Shown: positions 17,028 to 24,716, counted from the stretch's first letter. The stretch is DNA of 42,688 nt from an uncultured Clostridia bacterium (GCA_934647235.1 CAKUFG010000026.1:1-42688), one strand, 5' to 3'. The notes: a model not told the origin generated them from the letters alone. Numbers and translations: made by a program.

Positions 17028-18548
17028 ATGAAACGACTAATCGCACTATTGACCGCAGCATTGCTGCTGCTGTCCATCCCCGCTGCAATCGCTGAATCCA
17101 AGTACGACAAGCATGTCACCTATACGGGAAACACCGTTCATTCCCTGCTTGCGCCCGGTGACGATTATCATGACGCACTCTACGATTACATCAAGGATCT
17201 GTTCAATTTCGACTTCGATCTGTGGTATGTAGAATACGGCAATATCAACGAAAAATGCAACACCTGGATTAACACCGGCTCCATGCCTGACGGCTGCTTT
17301 AACCGCGGCTTTAACTACAGCACCTACCTGGAATGGATTGACCAGGGCTTGATCGCTCCCCTGCCGGATGGCTGGGAAACAGCGTATCCGAACCTGCATA
17401 AAATGGTGAGCGTATCCGGCATTCTGGATTACATTACCGTAGATGGGAAAGTATATACCATTCCCCACGCTGTGTTTGGCAATTTCAATAAGGCCGAGCA
17501 CTTTACCAGCCATCGCTCCATTTATTATCGTAAGGACTGGCTGAAAGAACTGGGCATGGAAGATTTCGGTTCCTCCGTCACCTTCGATCAGTTGGGCGAA
17601 TACATCCGCCTTGCCAAGGAAAAGGATCTGGCTGGCAATGGCAACACCCGCGGTCTGATCGGCTCTCAGAGCGAAATCGTAGAGGTTTTTGCTTATCAAA
17701 CGGGCCGTCGCTACAGCAGCTTTGAGCGTACTGATCACGGCTACGAATGGGGCGCTTTCGCTCCCGGCTTGACCGATATTATCGCCATCCTGCGCGACTG
17801 GTATCAGACTGGCCTGATTGACTCCGACTTCTACCTCACCAGCAAGCAGGATGGCTTTGCGCTGTTTAACACTGGCCTGACGGCGGCCTGCTACTACGAT
17901 GGCTCCGTAGAGCAGATTATGAACAGTTGGAAAGCCTTTGAAGCTGCGAACCCTGGCAAGATTGGCAAGGAATGCATTGGCGCAACCGTACTGGCTGGCA
18001 ACGATGGCATCCCGCATCGTCCCGAAACCACGAACTACTGGACCGTTACCTACTTCAATCCTGAAATTAACGCGGACGTTTTCGATCGCATTCTGGCTGT
18101 AATGGACTGGCTGTGCGATCCTACCTCCGGCCAGATTATCAGCCGCATGGGTCTTGAAAACGTTGACTGGAAATGGGTTGGAGAGAACAAGATCGAGCGC
18201 TTGACCGATACTAACTACATTTCTTCTTATCTGTACGGCATGTACGGCTATTGCACCGATGACGTGGGCCTCATTCGCCCCGACTATGATCCGGATGCCA
18301 CCGCCATGGTACTGGCCAACTATGCTGCCAGCGAGCCGGGCATGATCCCCAACAACTTCGACTATTCTTTCTTCAGCAGTGAAAGCAAGGCAAACTATTC
18401 TGTCAGCTTTTCCGAACCGATCGTCAACCTGATGGTAAACGCCACGCTGGATATCCCCACTGAATGGCAGAAGTTCATCGATACCAATGAAGCCATGTGG
18501 AAGCCCGTTGTGGAAGACCTGAACGCCTATTACAACATTCAGCCGTAA
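17028..18548 (+). CDS. Extracellular solute-binding protein of a sugar-type ABC importer
   Basis: A 506-residue secreted protein. Residues 1-22 are a signal peptide (MKRLIALLTAALLLLSIPAA) with a probable cut after AIA; there is no lipobox cysteine, unlike most Gram-positive binding proteins. The mature part has the large type-1 binding-protein fold with many aromatic residues for sugar contact. The ribosome site AAAGGAG is nine bases before the ATG. It forms an operon with the two permeases upstream and ends at a strong terminator. The bound ligand is not readable; the family often binds plant or host glycan fragments. Confidence 0.9.
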   Translation: MKRLIALLTAALLLLSIPAAIAESKYDKHVTYTGNTVHSLLAPGDDYHDALYDYIKDLFNFDFDLWYVEYGNINEKCNTWINTGSMPDGCFNRGFNYSTYLEWIDQGLIAPLPDGWETAYPNLHKMVSVSGILDYITVDGKVYTIPHAVFGNFNKAEHFTSHRSIYYRKDWLKELGMEDFGSSVTFDQLGEYIRLAKEKDLAGNGNTRGLIGSQSEIVEVFAYQTGRRYSSFERTDHGYEWGAFAPGLTDIIAILRDWYQTGLIDSDFYLTSKQDGFALFNTGLTAACYYDGSVEQIMNSWKAFEAANPGKIGKECIGATVLAGNDGIPHRPETTNYWTVTYFNPEINADVFDRILAVMDWLCDPTSGQIISRMGLENVDWKWVGENKIERLTDTNYISSYLYGMYGYCTDDVGLIRPDYDPDATAMVLANYAASEPGMIPNNFDYSFFSSESKANYSVSFSEPIVNLMVNATLDIPTEWQKFIDTNEAMWKPVVEDLNAYYNIQP

Positions 18549-18562
18549 CAACTTAAACAACA

Positions 18563-18607
18563 AGGCCGTGCCGTGGTTCGCCCACGACACGGCCTGTTTT
18601 ATTTTTC
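18563..18607. terminator. Bidirectional terminator between importer operon and spoVM
   Basis: A hairpin with arms 18563-18576 (AGGCCGTGCCGTGG) and 18581-18595, followed on the plus strand by GTTTTATTTTT. On the minus strand it lies just past the spoVM stop (18599) and can end that operon too. Confidence 0.85.
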
Positions 18608-18679
18608 CTTTTTCGCAAACAATCGCACAAGTCCGCGCAGCACACGGGGCAGCTTTACGCACACAATCCGAACCGCCAT
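18599..18679 (-). CDS. spoVM: Stage V sporulation protein SpoVM-like micropeptide
   Basis: A 26-codon gene: residues MAVRIVCVKLPRVLRGLVRL then FAKKEK. It resembles B. subtilis SpoVM (26 residues) in the pattern K-L-P-x2-L-x-G-x-V-R: here K9, L10, P11, L14, G16, V18, R19. SpoVM is an amphipathic helix that recognises the curved forespore membrane and anchors the SpoIVA coat platform. The ATG at 18679 has AGGAGG seven bases upstream, and that ribosome site overlaps the TAG stop of the 61-residue gene. An ATG six bases earlier is too close to the site. The peptide is also basic at its C-terminus, like SpoVM. It sits last in the ppa-tatD-61aa-spoVM run and just ahead of a terminator. Homology is inferred from pattern, not from a search. 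Confidence 0.75.
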   Translation of the reverse strand: MAVRIVCVKLPRVLRGLVRLFAKKEK

Positions 18680-18690
18680 GGGCATCCCTC

Positions 18691-18876
18691 CTATTTGCGA
18701 AGCAGCAGCAGCCCCACGATCATCAGCGCCGCGCCGATCAGCGACAGCCACGCCCACAACGGCACGCACAGGATAATCAGAATTACGCCCGCCGCAATCA
18801 GCACAATACCGATGATGCGGGTGATCTTTCCGCCTTTGGATGGATACTTGGCAATGCGCACCGGCTCGCAGGGCAT
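18691..18876 (-). CDS. Small two-helix membrane protein
   Basis: A 61-residue protein with a short basic N-terminus (PCEPVRIAKYPSKGGKI) and two closely spaced hydrophobic helices, about residues 18-36 and 40-58, ending LLLRK. A longer frame starts eight residues upstream at 18900, but AAGGAGGTG seven bases before the ATG at 18876 sets this start. It lies 45 bases after tatD and directly before the spoVM ribosome site, so it is probably co-transcribed with both. I do not recognise a family; a membrane helper of sporulation is possible from position only. Confidence 0.75.
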   Translation of the reverse strand: MPCEPVRIAKYPSKGGKITRIIGIVLIAAGVILIILCVPLWAWLSLIGAALMIVGLLLLRK

Positions 18877-18921
18877 ACGCGCCACCTCCTTGTGCTCCAT
18901 CCTATGCGGCTAAGGTGGCTG

Positions 18922-19701
18922 TTATGCCGGGATGCGATACAGGCGCATCGCGTTCTGCGTGGTAATCTGCGCCAGCTCTTCCGCGCTTACGCCGTGTACC
19001 TCAGCCTGCTTTTCCAGCACATAGCGCACATAGGCAGGCTCGTTACGCTGGCCGCGCAGGGGCACTGGGGTCAGATAGGGGCTGTCCGTTTCAATCAGCA
19101 GCCGCTCCAGCGGCACAGCCTGCGATGCGGAGACAACCGAGGCGGCTTTTTTGAAGGTGATCGGCCCGGCAAAGGAAATGTAAAAGCCCATTTTTACATA
19201 CTCGCGCACCAGCTCGGCGCTGGCGGAGCAGCAGTGAATCACGCCCTGCGGCAGCCGGTCCGCCCGCGCGCGCAGCATATCATAGGCGTCTCCGTGCGCA
19301 TCGCGGATGTGCAGAATAACCGGCACATCCAACTGCCAGGCAAGCTCCAGCTGCTCGGAGAATATCTGTTTCTGGATATCCCTGGGAGAAAAATCATAGT
19401 AGTAATCCAGCCCGATTTCCCCCAGCGCCACGCATTTGGGCTGGGCAAGCAGGGCCTTAAGCTGCTCCAGATAATCCGCCGGCGCATCCTTGGCCTCGTG
19501 CGGATGCACGCCCGCCGCAGCGTAGATAAAATCATATTGCTGCGCCAGCTCCAGGCAGCGCCGCGAGGATGGCAGATCGCTGCCCACGCAGGTGCAGCGC
19601 GTTACGCCCGCCTCGCGCATACGCGCGATGGCCTCCGCGCGATCCAAATCATATTTTTCATCATCCAGATGGCAATGGGAATCAAACAGCTGCATCATCA
19701 T
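18922..19701 (-). CDS. tatD: TatD family metal-dependent DNase/hydrolase
   Basis: A 259-residue TIM-barrel hydrolase of the TatD family. The metal-binding set is visible: HCH at residues 9-11, the GEIGLDYY glutamate, the HIRDAHGD histidine and an aspartate in ETDSPYLTP. Family members act as 3'-5' DNA exonucleases or related phosphoesterases. Three ATGs in a row follow the ppa stop (TAATGATGATG), giving a one-base overlap with that gene, so translational coupling is likely; the exact codon used is uncertain. The chromosomal TatD-like copy (YabD) is the closest family assignment. Confidence 0.93.
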   Translation of the reverse strand: MMMQLFDSHCHLDDEKYDLDRAEAIARMREAGVTRCTCVGSDLPSSRRCLELAQQYDFIYAAAGVHPHEAKDAPADYLEQLKALLAQPKCVALGEIGLDYYYDFSPRDIQKQIFSEQLELAWQLDVPVILHIRDAHGDAYDMLRARADRLPQGVIHCCSASAELVREYVKMGFYISFAGPITFKKAASVVSASQAVPLERLLIETDSPYLTPVPLRGQRNEPAYVRYVLEKQAEVHGVSAEELAQITTQNAMRLYRIPA

Positions 19702-20252
19702 TAACCTTCGTTTTGCTTGGCAGTATCCGGAAATTTACGGTTGTACGCCGCAATACAATTCCGGATCACGCTGATCGCCTCTTCACGCCCGCACATCTCG
19801 GTCACCTTGGTCTTTTTGTTTTCCAGCATCTTATAGACCTCAAAGAAATGCGAGAATTCGTCCAGCTGGTGATGGGGCAGGCCGGAAATGTCACGATAGC
19901 AATTCATGGAAGGATCGCGAAGCGGCAGGGCGATGATCTTTTCATCTGCCGATTCGCCATCCACCATGCGGATCATACCGATGGGATAGCAGCGCACCAG
20001 CGTCAGCGGCAGGATGCTCTCCTGGCACAGCACCAGCACGTCCAGCGGGTCGCCATCCCCCGCATAGGTGCGCGGAATAAAGCCGTAGTTGGCCGGATAG
20101 TGCGTGGCCGTGTACAGCACGCGATCCAGGATCAGCATGCCTGTTTCCTTATCCAGCTCATATTTATTTTTGCCGCCTTTGGAAATTTCAATGCAGGCAA
20201 TAAAATCCTCCGGCGTAATGCGCTCCGCCGATATATCGTGCCAGATGTTCAC
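19701..20252 (-). CDS. ppa: Inorganic pyrophosphatase (family I)
   Basis: A 183-residue soluble enzyme that hydrolyses pyrophosphate. The catalytic block DGDPLDVLVL (residues 66-75) carries the metal-binding aspartates, and the ANYGFIPRTY segment precedes it, as in family I. The frame is open for 15 more residues, but GTG at 20252 has GGAGG eight bases upstream and gives a normal-length N-terminus; the upstream ATG at 20267 lacks a ribosome site. It leads the ppa-tatD-61aa-spoVM operon from the promoter at 20308-20336. Confidence 0.95.
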   Translation of the reverse strand: MNIWHDISAERITPEDFIACIEISKGGKNKYELDKETGMLILDRVLYTATHYPANYGFIPRTYAGDGDPLDVLVLCQESILPLTLVRCYPIGMIRMVDGESADEKIIALPLRDPSMNCYRDISGLPHHQLDEFSHFFEVYKMLENKKTKVTEMCGREEAISVIRNCIAAYNRKFPDTAKQNEG

Positions 20253-20307
20253 TGTGCTTCCCTCCATCCGATTCAGCCGGCCTTGCCGCCAGCCCAATTA
20301 CACACAT

Positions 20308-20336
20308 AGTATACCATAAATGCGGCAAATTGAAAA
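20308..20336 (-). promoter_or_regulatory. Promoter of the ppa-tatD-spoVM operon
   Basis: On the minus strand, TTTTCA (20336-20331), a 17-base spacer ending in an extended TGG, and TATACT (20313-20308), 55 bases before the GTG. No sporulation-type (SigE/SigK) promoter was recognised, but a mother-cell promoter inside the run, ahead of spoVM, cannot be excluded. Confidence 0.6.
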
Positions 20337-20351
20337 CCGCCGAATCCATAG

Positions 20352-20382
20352 AAAAAGACGCTTTTCCTATCAGCGTCTTTTT
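20352..20382 (-). terminator. Terminator after the WG-repeat gene
   Basis: AAAAAGACGCT (20352-20362) pairs with AGCGTCTTTTT (20372-20382), A-tract on one side and T-tract on the other, so it can work in both directions. On the minus strand it ends the Cys-repeat/WG-repeat operon. Confidence 0.88.
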
Positions 20383-20463
20383 CGCATTTGAATTCACAAT
20401 TCTATGTGCGACTTTATTGTCAGCGGAGTCAACCGCCTTTTGTTATTCACTAAAGACACAAGC

Positions 20464-21591
20464 TTATATCAGTGGATATGAATTCCAAAAAACTTCTGCG
20501 TTTGTCATATCATCCTCGCAGATCACTTTTCCATCCGTATTTAGCCAATAGCCCTCATCATTAATGGAGACCCAAATAGCATTCGGCAGAATGTGGGATA
20601 CATAGAAATAACTGCGGTTTGTAATCATATCTCCGTTTTTCTTGATCAAATACCAACTGTCAAATGAGTTGACCGCCGCTATTCCATTGATAAACGGTTT
20701 TCCCCAGTGAATAGGCGCAAATTCCGATGGATAGTTCTCACGATTGTCGAATATAGACAAAACTCTCTTTCCATCCTTATTCCAATACTCGCCTTTTCTT
20801 AGCCCATCCTCATAAATGAACACCAAGCCATCCGAATAGTCACTGTTAAAGGATGATATTGAAGGAAATGACATAACCGTTTCTCCGTTTGCATCGATGT
20901 ACTCCGTACTGTATTCTCCGTTCGACTTATCCCTTACTGCTACGCGAGCAAGACCATCACTAAAAGGATACGCGGCGATATATGTTTTGTCTTTATTTTC
21001 AATGGCTATTTGATTATAAATATCTATATAATAGTATGGGCCATCCTTATAATCTTGCACTGCCGCCAATCCTTCGGAAAAAGGCGATGCATCTGTATAA
21101 CGGCATGGAATAATCAGCGCGCCTTTGCGGTTTATATATCCATTTTCCTCCCCCTTGCCGACACGTGCAAAGCCGTTGGAAAATGGCGATCCAGGCTGCT
21201 TCCATTTAGGCTCGCAAATCATTGTGCCGTCTACCGCAACATACCCAACTTTTCCATCTTTATATACCATTCCACTTGCACATTCATCATCATAATCAAA
21301 TGAAAATGCATAATCCCATTGTGCTTCCGAGATAATTTCGCCTTCCTTGTTGACGTATCCCCACTTGGAGCCAATCCGAAATGCGGCAATCCCATTTTCT
21401 GAAAAAGGCTTAATCGCATCGTAAATTGGTTCAATAATTATTTGCTCATTTCGATCGATAAGACCAATCCTCTTTCTATCCGTTTGAAAACACGCAACAT
21501 CTCCCTGCCAGGCCCAAACCCTATCTGCTTTTGCGCCAATCGCTGCCAGCATTATTGCCACTAGCACTATTGCCCTGATGGTTTTTTTCAT
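20464..21591 (-). CDS. Secreted WG-repeat protein
   Basis: A 375-residue protein with an N-terminal signal peptide (MKKTIRAIVLVAIMLAAIGA) and about seven WG-type repeats, in which segments such as GLIDRNEQIIIEPIYD and WGYVNKEGEIISE alternate with PFSEGLAAV or PFSDGLARV. WG repeats form beta-rich, often propeller-like surfaces; their ligands are mostly unknown. It lies 29 bases after the Cys-repeat gene with a GGGTGG ribosome site between, so it is the second gene of an operon under the LytTR-type promoter at 22836-22895. The GC content is lower than in the flanking core genes, which may indicate transfer. No catalytic motif is seen. Confidence 0.85.
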   Translation of the reverse strand: MKKTIRAIVLVAIMLAAIGAKADRVWAWQGDVACFQTDRKRIGLIDRNEQIIIEPIYDAIKPFSENGIAAFRIGSKWGYVNKEGEIISEAQWDYAFSFDYDDECASGMVYKDGKVGYVAVDGTMICEPKWKQPGSPFSNGFARVGKGEENGYINRKGALIIPCRYTDASPFSEGLAAVQDYKDGPYYYIDIYNQIAIENKDKTYIAAYPFSDGLARVAVRDKSNGEYSTEYIDANGETVMSFPSISSFNSDYSDGLVFIYEDGLRKGEYWNKDGKRVLSIFDNRENYPSEFAPIHWGKPFINGIAAVNSFDSWYLIKKNGDMITNRSYFYVSHILPNAIWVSINDEGYWLNTDGKVICEDDMTNAEVFWNSYPLI

Positions 21592-21620
21592 TTATTATCC
21601 ACCCTTTTCATTTCTGTTAT

Positions 21621-22796
21621 TTAGAAGATTCCTAAAAACTTCGGAATCTTGGGAATCATCTCATACTGCGTATCTCCACAGCCCTCGCAATGACGGCGAC
21701 GTTCGCCCTCATGCTGCTTGGTCGCTTCAGTCAAGATTTCCCATTCAGTATATCGATGTCCCAACGCAGGCTGTATTTCATTTTCCAGTACCACTCCGCA
21801 AACAATGCAGCTTTTCTCCCGAAGACCAGATTGCAGGCATGCCGCTTCACGGACGGTTTTCCACTCGCCGCTCTGATGCCCCCTTGCCGGGATGATTTCG
21901 TTCTGCAGCACTTTTCCGCAAGTCTCGCATTTTTCTTCCCGCAGCCCATCCGCAGTACAGGTTGCTTTTAAGGTCTCAACCCATTTGCCGCGATGACCGG
22001 TAATTGGCAATTCCTCAGATGAAAGCACTTTATGGCATGCTGTACACTGCGTCACACGAAGCCCGGCGGTCAGGCAGGTAGCTTCTCGCGCGATCATCGC
22101 TTCTCCAGTGCGATGTCCTGCCGGCGGAATACTTTCCACCGCCAGTTCTTTGCCACATCTGCTGCAATACTGCACAGAGCGTCCGGACTGCTCGCAGTCA
22201 ACAGCCGGCTCGCTTTTCCATTCGCCAGGCTGATGTCCTAAGGCGGGAATATCCGTATACTCGCATGGCTGATTGCAGAGCGTGCAGTAGGCGGCCAGCT
22301 TGCCCGGCTCCGTGCAGGCAGGCGCCTTCGTCTCCTTTTGCAGCATGCCGGCATCATGATGCTTGCTGCTGCAAAGGGAGAACTGATATTCCGTCTGCCA
22401 CGAATGGCCAAAGCACAGATAAACTGTTTCACCTCGCAGCACCTCAAAGGAACTGATCGAAAAAGTATCTGGCAATACATTAATCTTTTTCAGGTCGCCT
22501 TGCTCGACATTGCTTTTATAGCAATCAAAGCCATCCACCACTGTGTAATACATACTGCTTCTGCCTGTACATTCTACCGCAAGGAACCAGGTATCGTCTT
22601 CATCACACTCAAACTTATACCATATACCATCGTACTTGCCGTCTATAATATACCGTTTGGCCATATTCGCTTCCGTCAGCAAACCAGCCTTTCCGCGGTT
22701 TCTGCCATATGCCGGTGCTCTTTCCGCACCCAGCGCAGCTGCAGGCAATAGCGTAAGAATTATCAAGCAAAAGATGCAGAGTATCCGCTTTTTCAT
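21621..22796 (-). CDS. Secreted Cys-repeat protein with six ~40-residue units
   Basis: A 391-residue protein with a signal peptide (cut near residue 24, AALGA). Residues 25-150 are a non-repeated domain. From about 155 on there are six units of about 40 residues, with CxxC pairs at C171/174, C211/214, C251/254, C290/293, C330/333 and C370/373. The first five units add an earlier cysteine (161, 201, 241, 280, 320) and a Gly-His about 14 residues after the pair (H188, H228, H268, H307, H347). The last unit lacks both. Such repeats occur in surface proteins of gut Clostridia. Start: ATG at 22796, after AAAGGTGA; an upstream GTG in the same frame overlaps that site. First gene of a LytTR-promoter operon. 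Confidence 0.88.
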   Translation of the reverse strand: MKKRILCIFCLIILTLLPAAALGAERAPAYGRNRGKAGLLTEANMAKRYIIDGKYDGIWYKFECDEDDTWFLAVECTGRSSMYYTVVDGFDCYKSNVEQGDLKKINVLPDTFSISSFEVLRGETVYLCFGHSWQTEYQFSLCSSKHHDAGMLQKETKAPACTEPGKLAAYCTLCNQPCEYTDIPALGHQPGEWKSEPAVDCEQSGRSVQYCSRCGKELAVESIPPAGHRTGEAMIAREATCLTAGLRVTQCTACHKVLSSEELPITGHRGKWVETLKATCTADGLREEKCETCGKVLQNEIIPARGHQSGEWKTVREAACLQSGLREKSCIVCGVVLENEIQPALGHRYTEWEILTEATKQHEGERRRHCEGCGDTQYEMIPKIPKFLGIF

Positions 22797-22835
22797 TGTT
22801 GATATCACCTTTCCATATGTATATATTTCGATATT

Positions 22836-22895
22836 ATTGTATCATTTCTCTTTGCTGCTGTAAAACCGTTTATGTCAAAAACGTAACCGTTCATG
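22836..22895 (-). promoter_or_regulatory. LytTR-type direct repeats and promoter, Cys-repeat operon
   Basis: Plus-strand boxes ACCGTTTATG (22865-22874) and ACCGTTCATG (22886-22895) are direct repeats 21 bp apart start to start, matching the consensus of LytR/AgrA-type regulators. Immediately next to the first box, on the minus strand, lie TTTACA (22864-22859), a 17-base spacer and TACAAT (22841-22836). This puts the boxes just upstream of the -35, as for an activator. The layout is the same as at 24586-24645. Confidence 0.75.
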
Positions 22896-22920
22896 TCAAT
22901 CAAATAAACTTTATGCCAAT

Positions 22921-22943
22921 AGCGCCCCGCAGAACGGGGCGCT
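22921..22943 (-). terminator. GC-rich hairpin after the DUF4234 gene
   Basis: AGCGCCCCG (22921-22929) pairs perfectly with CGGGGCGCT (22935-22943). Only a weak T-rich stretch follows on the minus strand. It lies between the DUF4234 stop and the LytTR boxes of the next operon. Confidence 0.65.
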
Positions 22944-22973
22944 TCAAGCTTTCGCTGCAAGCGCTGTTTGGTT

Positions 22974-23420
22974 TCAGCCTTCGCGGTTATAGTTGCTCGC
23001 CAGGGTATTCATCGCGTCGGCTACCTTGTGCACGTAAATCATCGGGCCAATGCCAAGCAGCAGGATGCCCAGCACTGACCAGCCCCAGAAGGTCTTGCCG
23101 GATATCATGCGGTCCATGCCGCGGCGCTCCAGCTCATCCCCGATGCGGTTGCACAGCTTATGGTTCCACACAAAATAGGCGATGCCCAACGTCAGCGGAT
23201 CAATGATAAAGAAGAGCAGGCAGTAGTGCATTGTCTTTTTGCCGTCATAGCGGGCAGCAATCACATTGATATCATTGGAGATGCTGGACCAATACACAAA
23301 GTGATAAATGCCCAGGGTGATCAGGGACAGAAAGAAGTAGCGCCAGAAGCCGCGATCCGTTTTCAGCTGTCCTACCGGCGACGGGTTGGGAGTACGAACG
23401 AAGGTGCTCTGTTCAGCCAT
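22974..23420 (-). CDS. DUF4234 family membrane protein
   Basis: A 148-residue protein with about three membrane helices, near residues 28-44, 65-85 and 112-132. The segment RYFFLSLITLGIYHFVYW is the hallmark of the DUF4234 family, small membrane proteins of unknown function. The N-terminus is hydrophilic and short. The ribosome site GAGG lies 11 bases before the ATG. It follows the unrecognised secreted protein by about 75 bases with a hairpin (23453-23481) between, and probably belongs to that LytTR-promoter operon, with readthrough or processing at the hairpin. Confidence 0.85.
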   Translation of the reverse strand: MAEQSTFVRTPNPSPVGQLKTDRGFWRYFFLSLITLGIYHFVYWSSISNDINVIAARYDGKKTMHYCLLFFIIDPLTLGIAYFVWNHKLCNRIGDELERRGMDRMISGKTFWGWSVLGILLLGIGPMIYVHKVADAMNTLASNYNREG

Positions 23421-23452
23421 CTGATTTCTTCCTCACTTTAATCTTTGATATG

Positions 23453-23481
23453 GGAAAACGCCTGCGCTGCAGGCGTTTTCC
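23453..23481 (-). terminator. Hairpin between secreted-protein gene and DUF4234 gene
   Basis: GGAAAACGCCTGC (23453-23465) pairs exactly with GCAGGCGTTTTCC (23469-23481). No T-run follows on the minus strand, so it may be an RNA-stabilising or processing hairpin and not a full terminator. Confidence 0.55.
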
Positions 23482-23496
23482 ACAATTAAGGAGCGC

Positions 23497-24468
23497 TTAT
23501 TCCGCCAGGGTCTTGCCAATATGCTGCAGCATGCTTTCGATCGGCTCACGCCATTCCGCGCGATAGGGGCGGAAAACAGTAACGAATTCGTCGGTATGCA
23601 TGGCCTTATTGCACATATACAGCAGCACGTCGGTATCGCCGCCCAGGTCGTTGGCGATGCTGTATTCCACATCGTATTCCATGCGATTCTCAATTTTTTC
23701 GGGCTCCACGGTGGTTACGCTGTCATAATCCGCAAAGAAGGTGAAGTAGGTGTAATCCTTCTCTTCCGTTACATTGGGGATGTTGTACTGATAATGCACC
23801 TTCACCTTATCGCCTTCAACAGCAACGCTGACCGTGCCGACCACATAATGATCGCCAGAGATCATATCAAACATCTGAATGCCATCCTGGCTCAGATCAA
23901 CGGGGGTGAAGCGGAACCACTTGTCGGTCAGCTCAGGCGTGATATCGCAGAAGCGAGGGCCCAGCGAGCGGATGTTGTTCAGCTGATAGCGATAGCGGCG
24001 GACGGGCATGGGATCGCCGTTTTCGTCAAGTACAATTTTAATCTCATTGGACAGCTTGCCGCCCTTTTCCAGAAGCATATAATTGCCTTCCTTGACATAT
24101 TTCCACGTATAGTCAAAGGCAACACTCTCAAAATCTTCGCCAAGCAGCAAAACCAGATAATCGATCTTTTTCCCTGGATTCTGCTTCATCAATGCGTTAG
24201 ACTTAGGATTTCCGGGGTATTGAGCCCACAGAGTTTCGCTGCTAGCATGTTTGCCAGAATTGTCATACTGATAAGTTCCGTCCAGATCTTTCCATACGCT
24301 CATCCAGCGATAAGTAGAGCCATTGTACGTGATTTTGAAAACCGGTACCTGCTTTCCATAATATACCTTTTTGGGCAGATCCCCACTGATGGTCGGCGCG
24401 GCGGCGAGGGCGGCGGTGCTGCACAGCAGCAGTACCAGTACGGACAGGATACTCACGATGCGTTTCAT
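23497..24468 (-). CDS. Secreted protein of unknown family
   Basis: A 323-residue protein with a clear signal peptide (MKRIVSILSVLVLLLCSTAA, cut near ALA). The mature part is beta-rich with many tyrosine, tryptophan and lysine residues (TISGDLPKKVYYGKQVP near the start) and lacks any motif I can name. A longer frame starts 11 residues earlier; GAGGAGG eight bases before the ATG at 24468 sets this start. It has no lipobox or sortase signal. It is the first gene after the second LytTR-type promoter. Its promoter partner, the Cys-repeat operon, suggests a common role in envelope or host interaction, which is inference. Confidence 0.8.
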   Translation of the reverse strand: MKRIVSILSVLVLLLCSTAALAAAPTISGDLPKKVYYGKQVPVFKITYNGSTYRWMSVWKDLDGTYQYDNSGKHASSETLWAQYPGNPKSNALMKQNPGKKIDYLVLLLGEDFESVAFDYTWKYVKEGNYMLLEKGGKLSNEIKIVLDENGDPMPVRRYRYQLNNIRSLGPRFCDITPELTDKWFRFTPVDLSQDGIQMFDMISGDHYVVGTVSVAVEGDKVKVHYQYNIPNVTEEKDYTYFTFFADYDSVTTVEPEKIENRMEYDVEYSIANDLGGDTDVLLYMCNKAMHTDEFVTVFRPYRAEWREPIESMLQHIGKTLAE

Positions 24469-24499
24469 TTGGATTTCCTCCTCGTTTTTTGTTTTTATC

Positions 24500-24516
24500 A
24501 CAGCCTGTCAGGCTGT
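24500..24516. repeat. 17-base palindrome in the 5' leader
   Basis: ACAGCCTGTCAGGCTGT (24500-24516) is an almost perfect palindrome (one central base) in the leader of the secreted-protein gene, between promoter and ribosome site. It could be a leader hairpin. Confidence 0.6.
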
Positions 24517-24585
24517 CATAAACGATTATCAGGATGCGCGCACCGTATATTCAATCAGCGTGCGGCTTCCTTTCAGTGCAAAGCT

Positions 24586-24645
24586 ATGATATCATTTTTT
24601 CCTGATAACGCAAAACCGTTCGTACCGCAAAACATGCCGTTCATA
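24586..24645 (-). promoter_or_regulatory. LytTR-type direct repeats and promoter, secreted-protein operon
   Basis: Plus-strand boxes ACCGTTCGTA (24615-24624) and GCCGTTCATA (24636-24645) are 21 bp apart start to start. Abutting the first box on the minus strand are TTTGCG (24614-24609), a 17-base spacer and TATCAT (24591-24586). Box-to-35 distance, spacer length and box spacing equal those at 22836-22895. The weak -35 fits a promoter that needs an activator. Confidence 0.75.
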
Positions 24646-24663
24646 CCAAGACTGAAAATTTTT

Positions 24664-24699
24664 TATAAAAAAATCGCCAATGCACTGCTGCACTGGCGA
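24664..24699 (-). terminator. Terminator after spoIIIE/ftsK
   Basis: On the minus strand TCGCCA (24699-24694) starts an 11-bp stem with one mismatch, closing at 24674, followed by TTTTTTT. It lies just past the translocase stop. Confidence 0.88.
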
Positions 24700-24716
24700 A
24701 AGCCGAATGGGATTGC

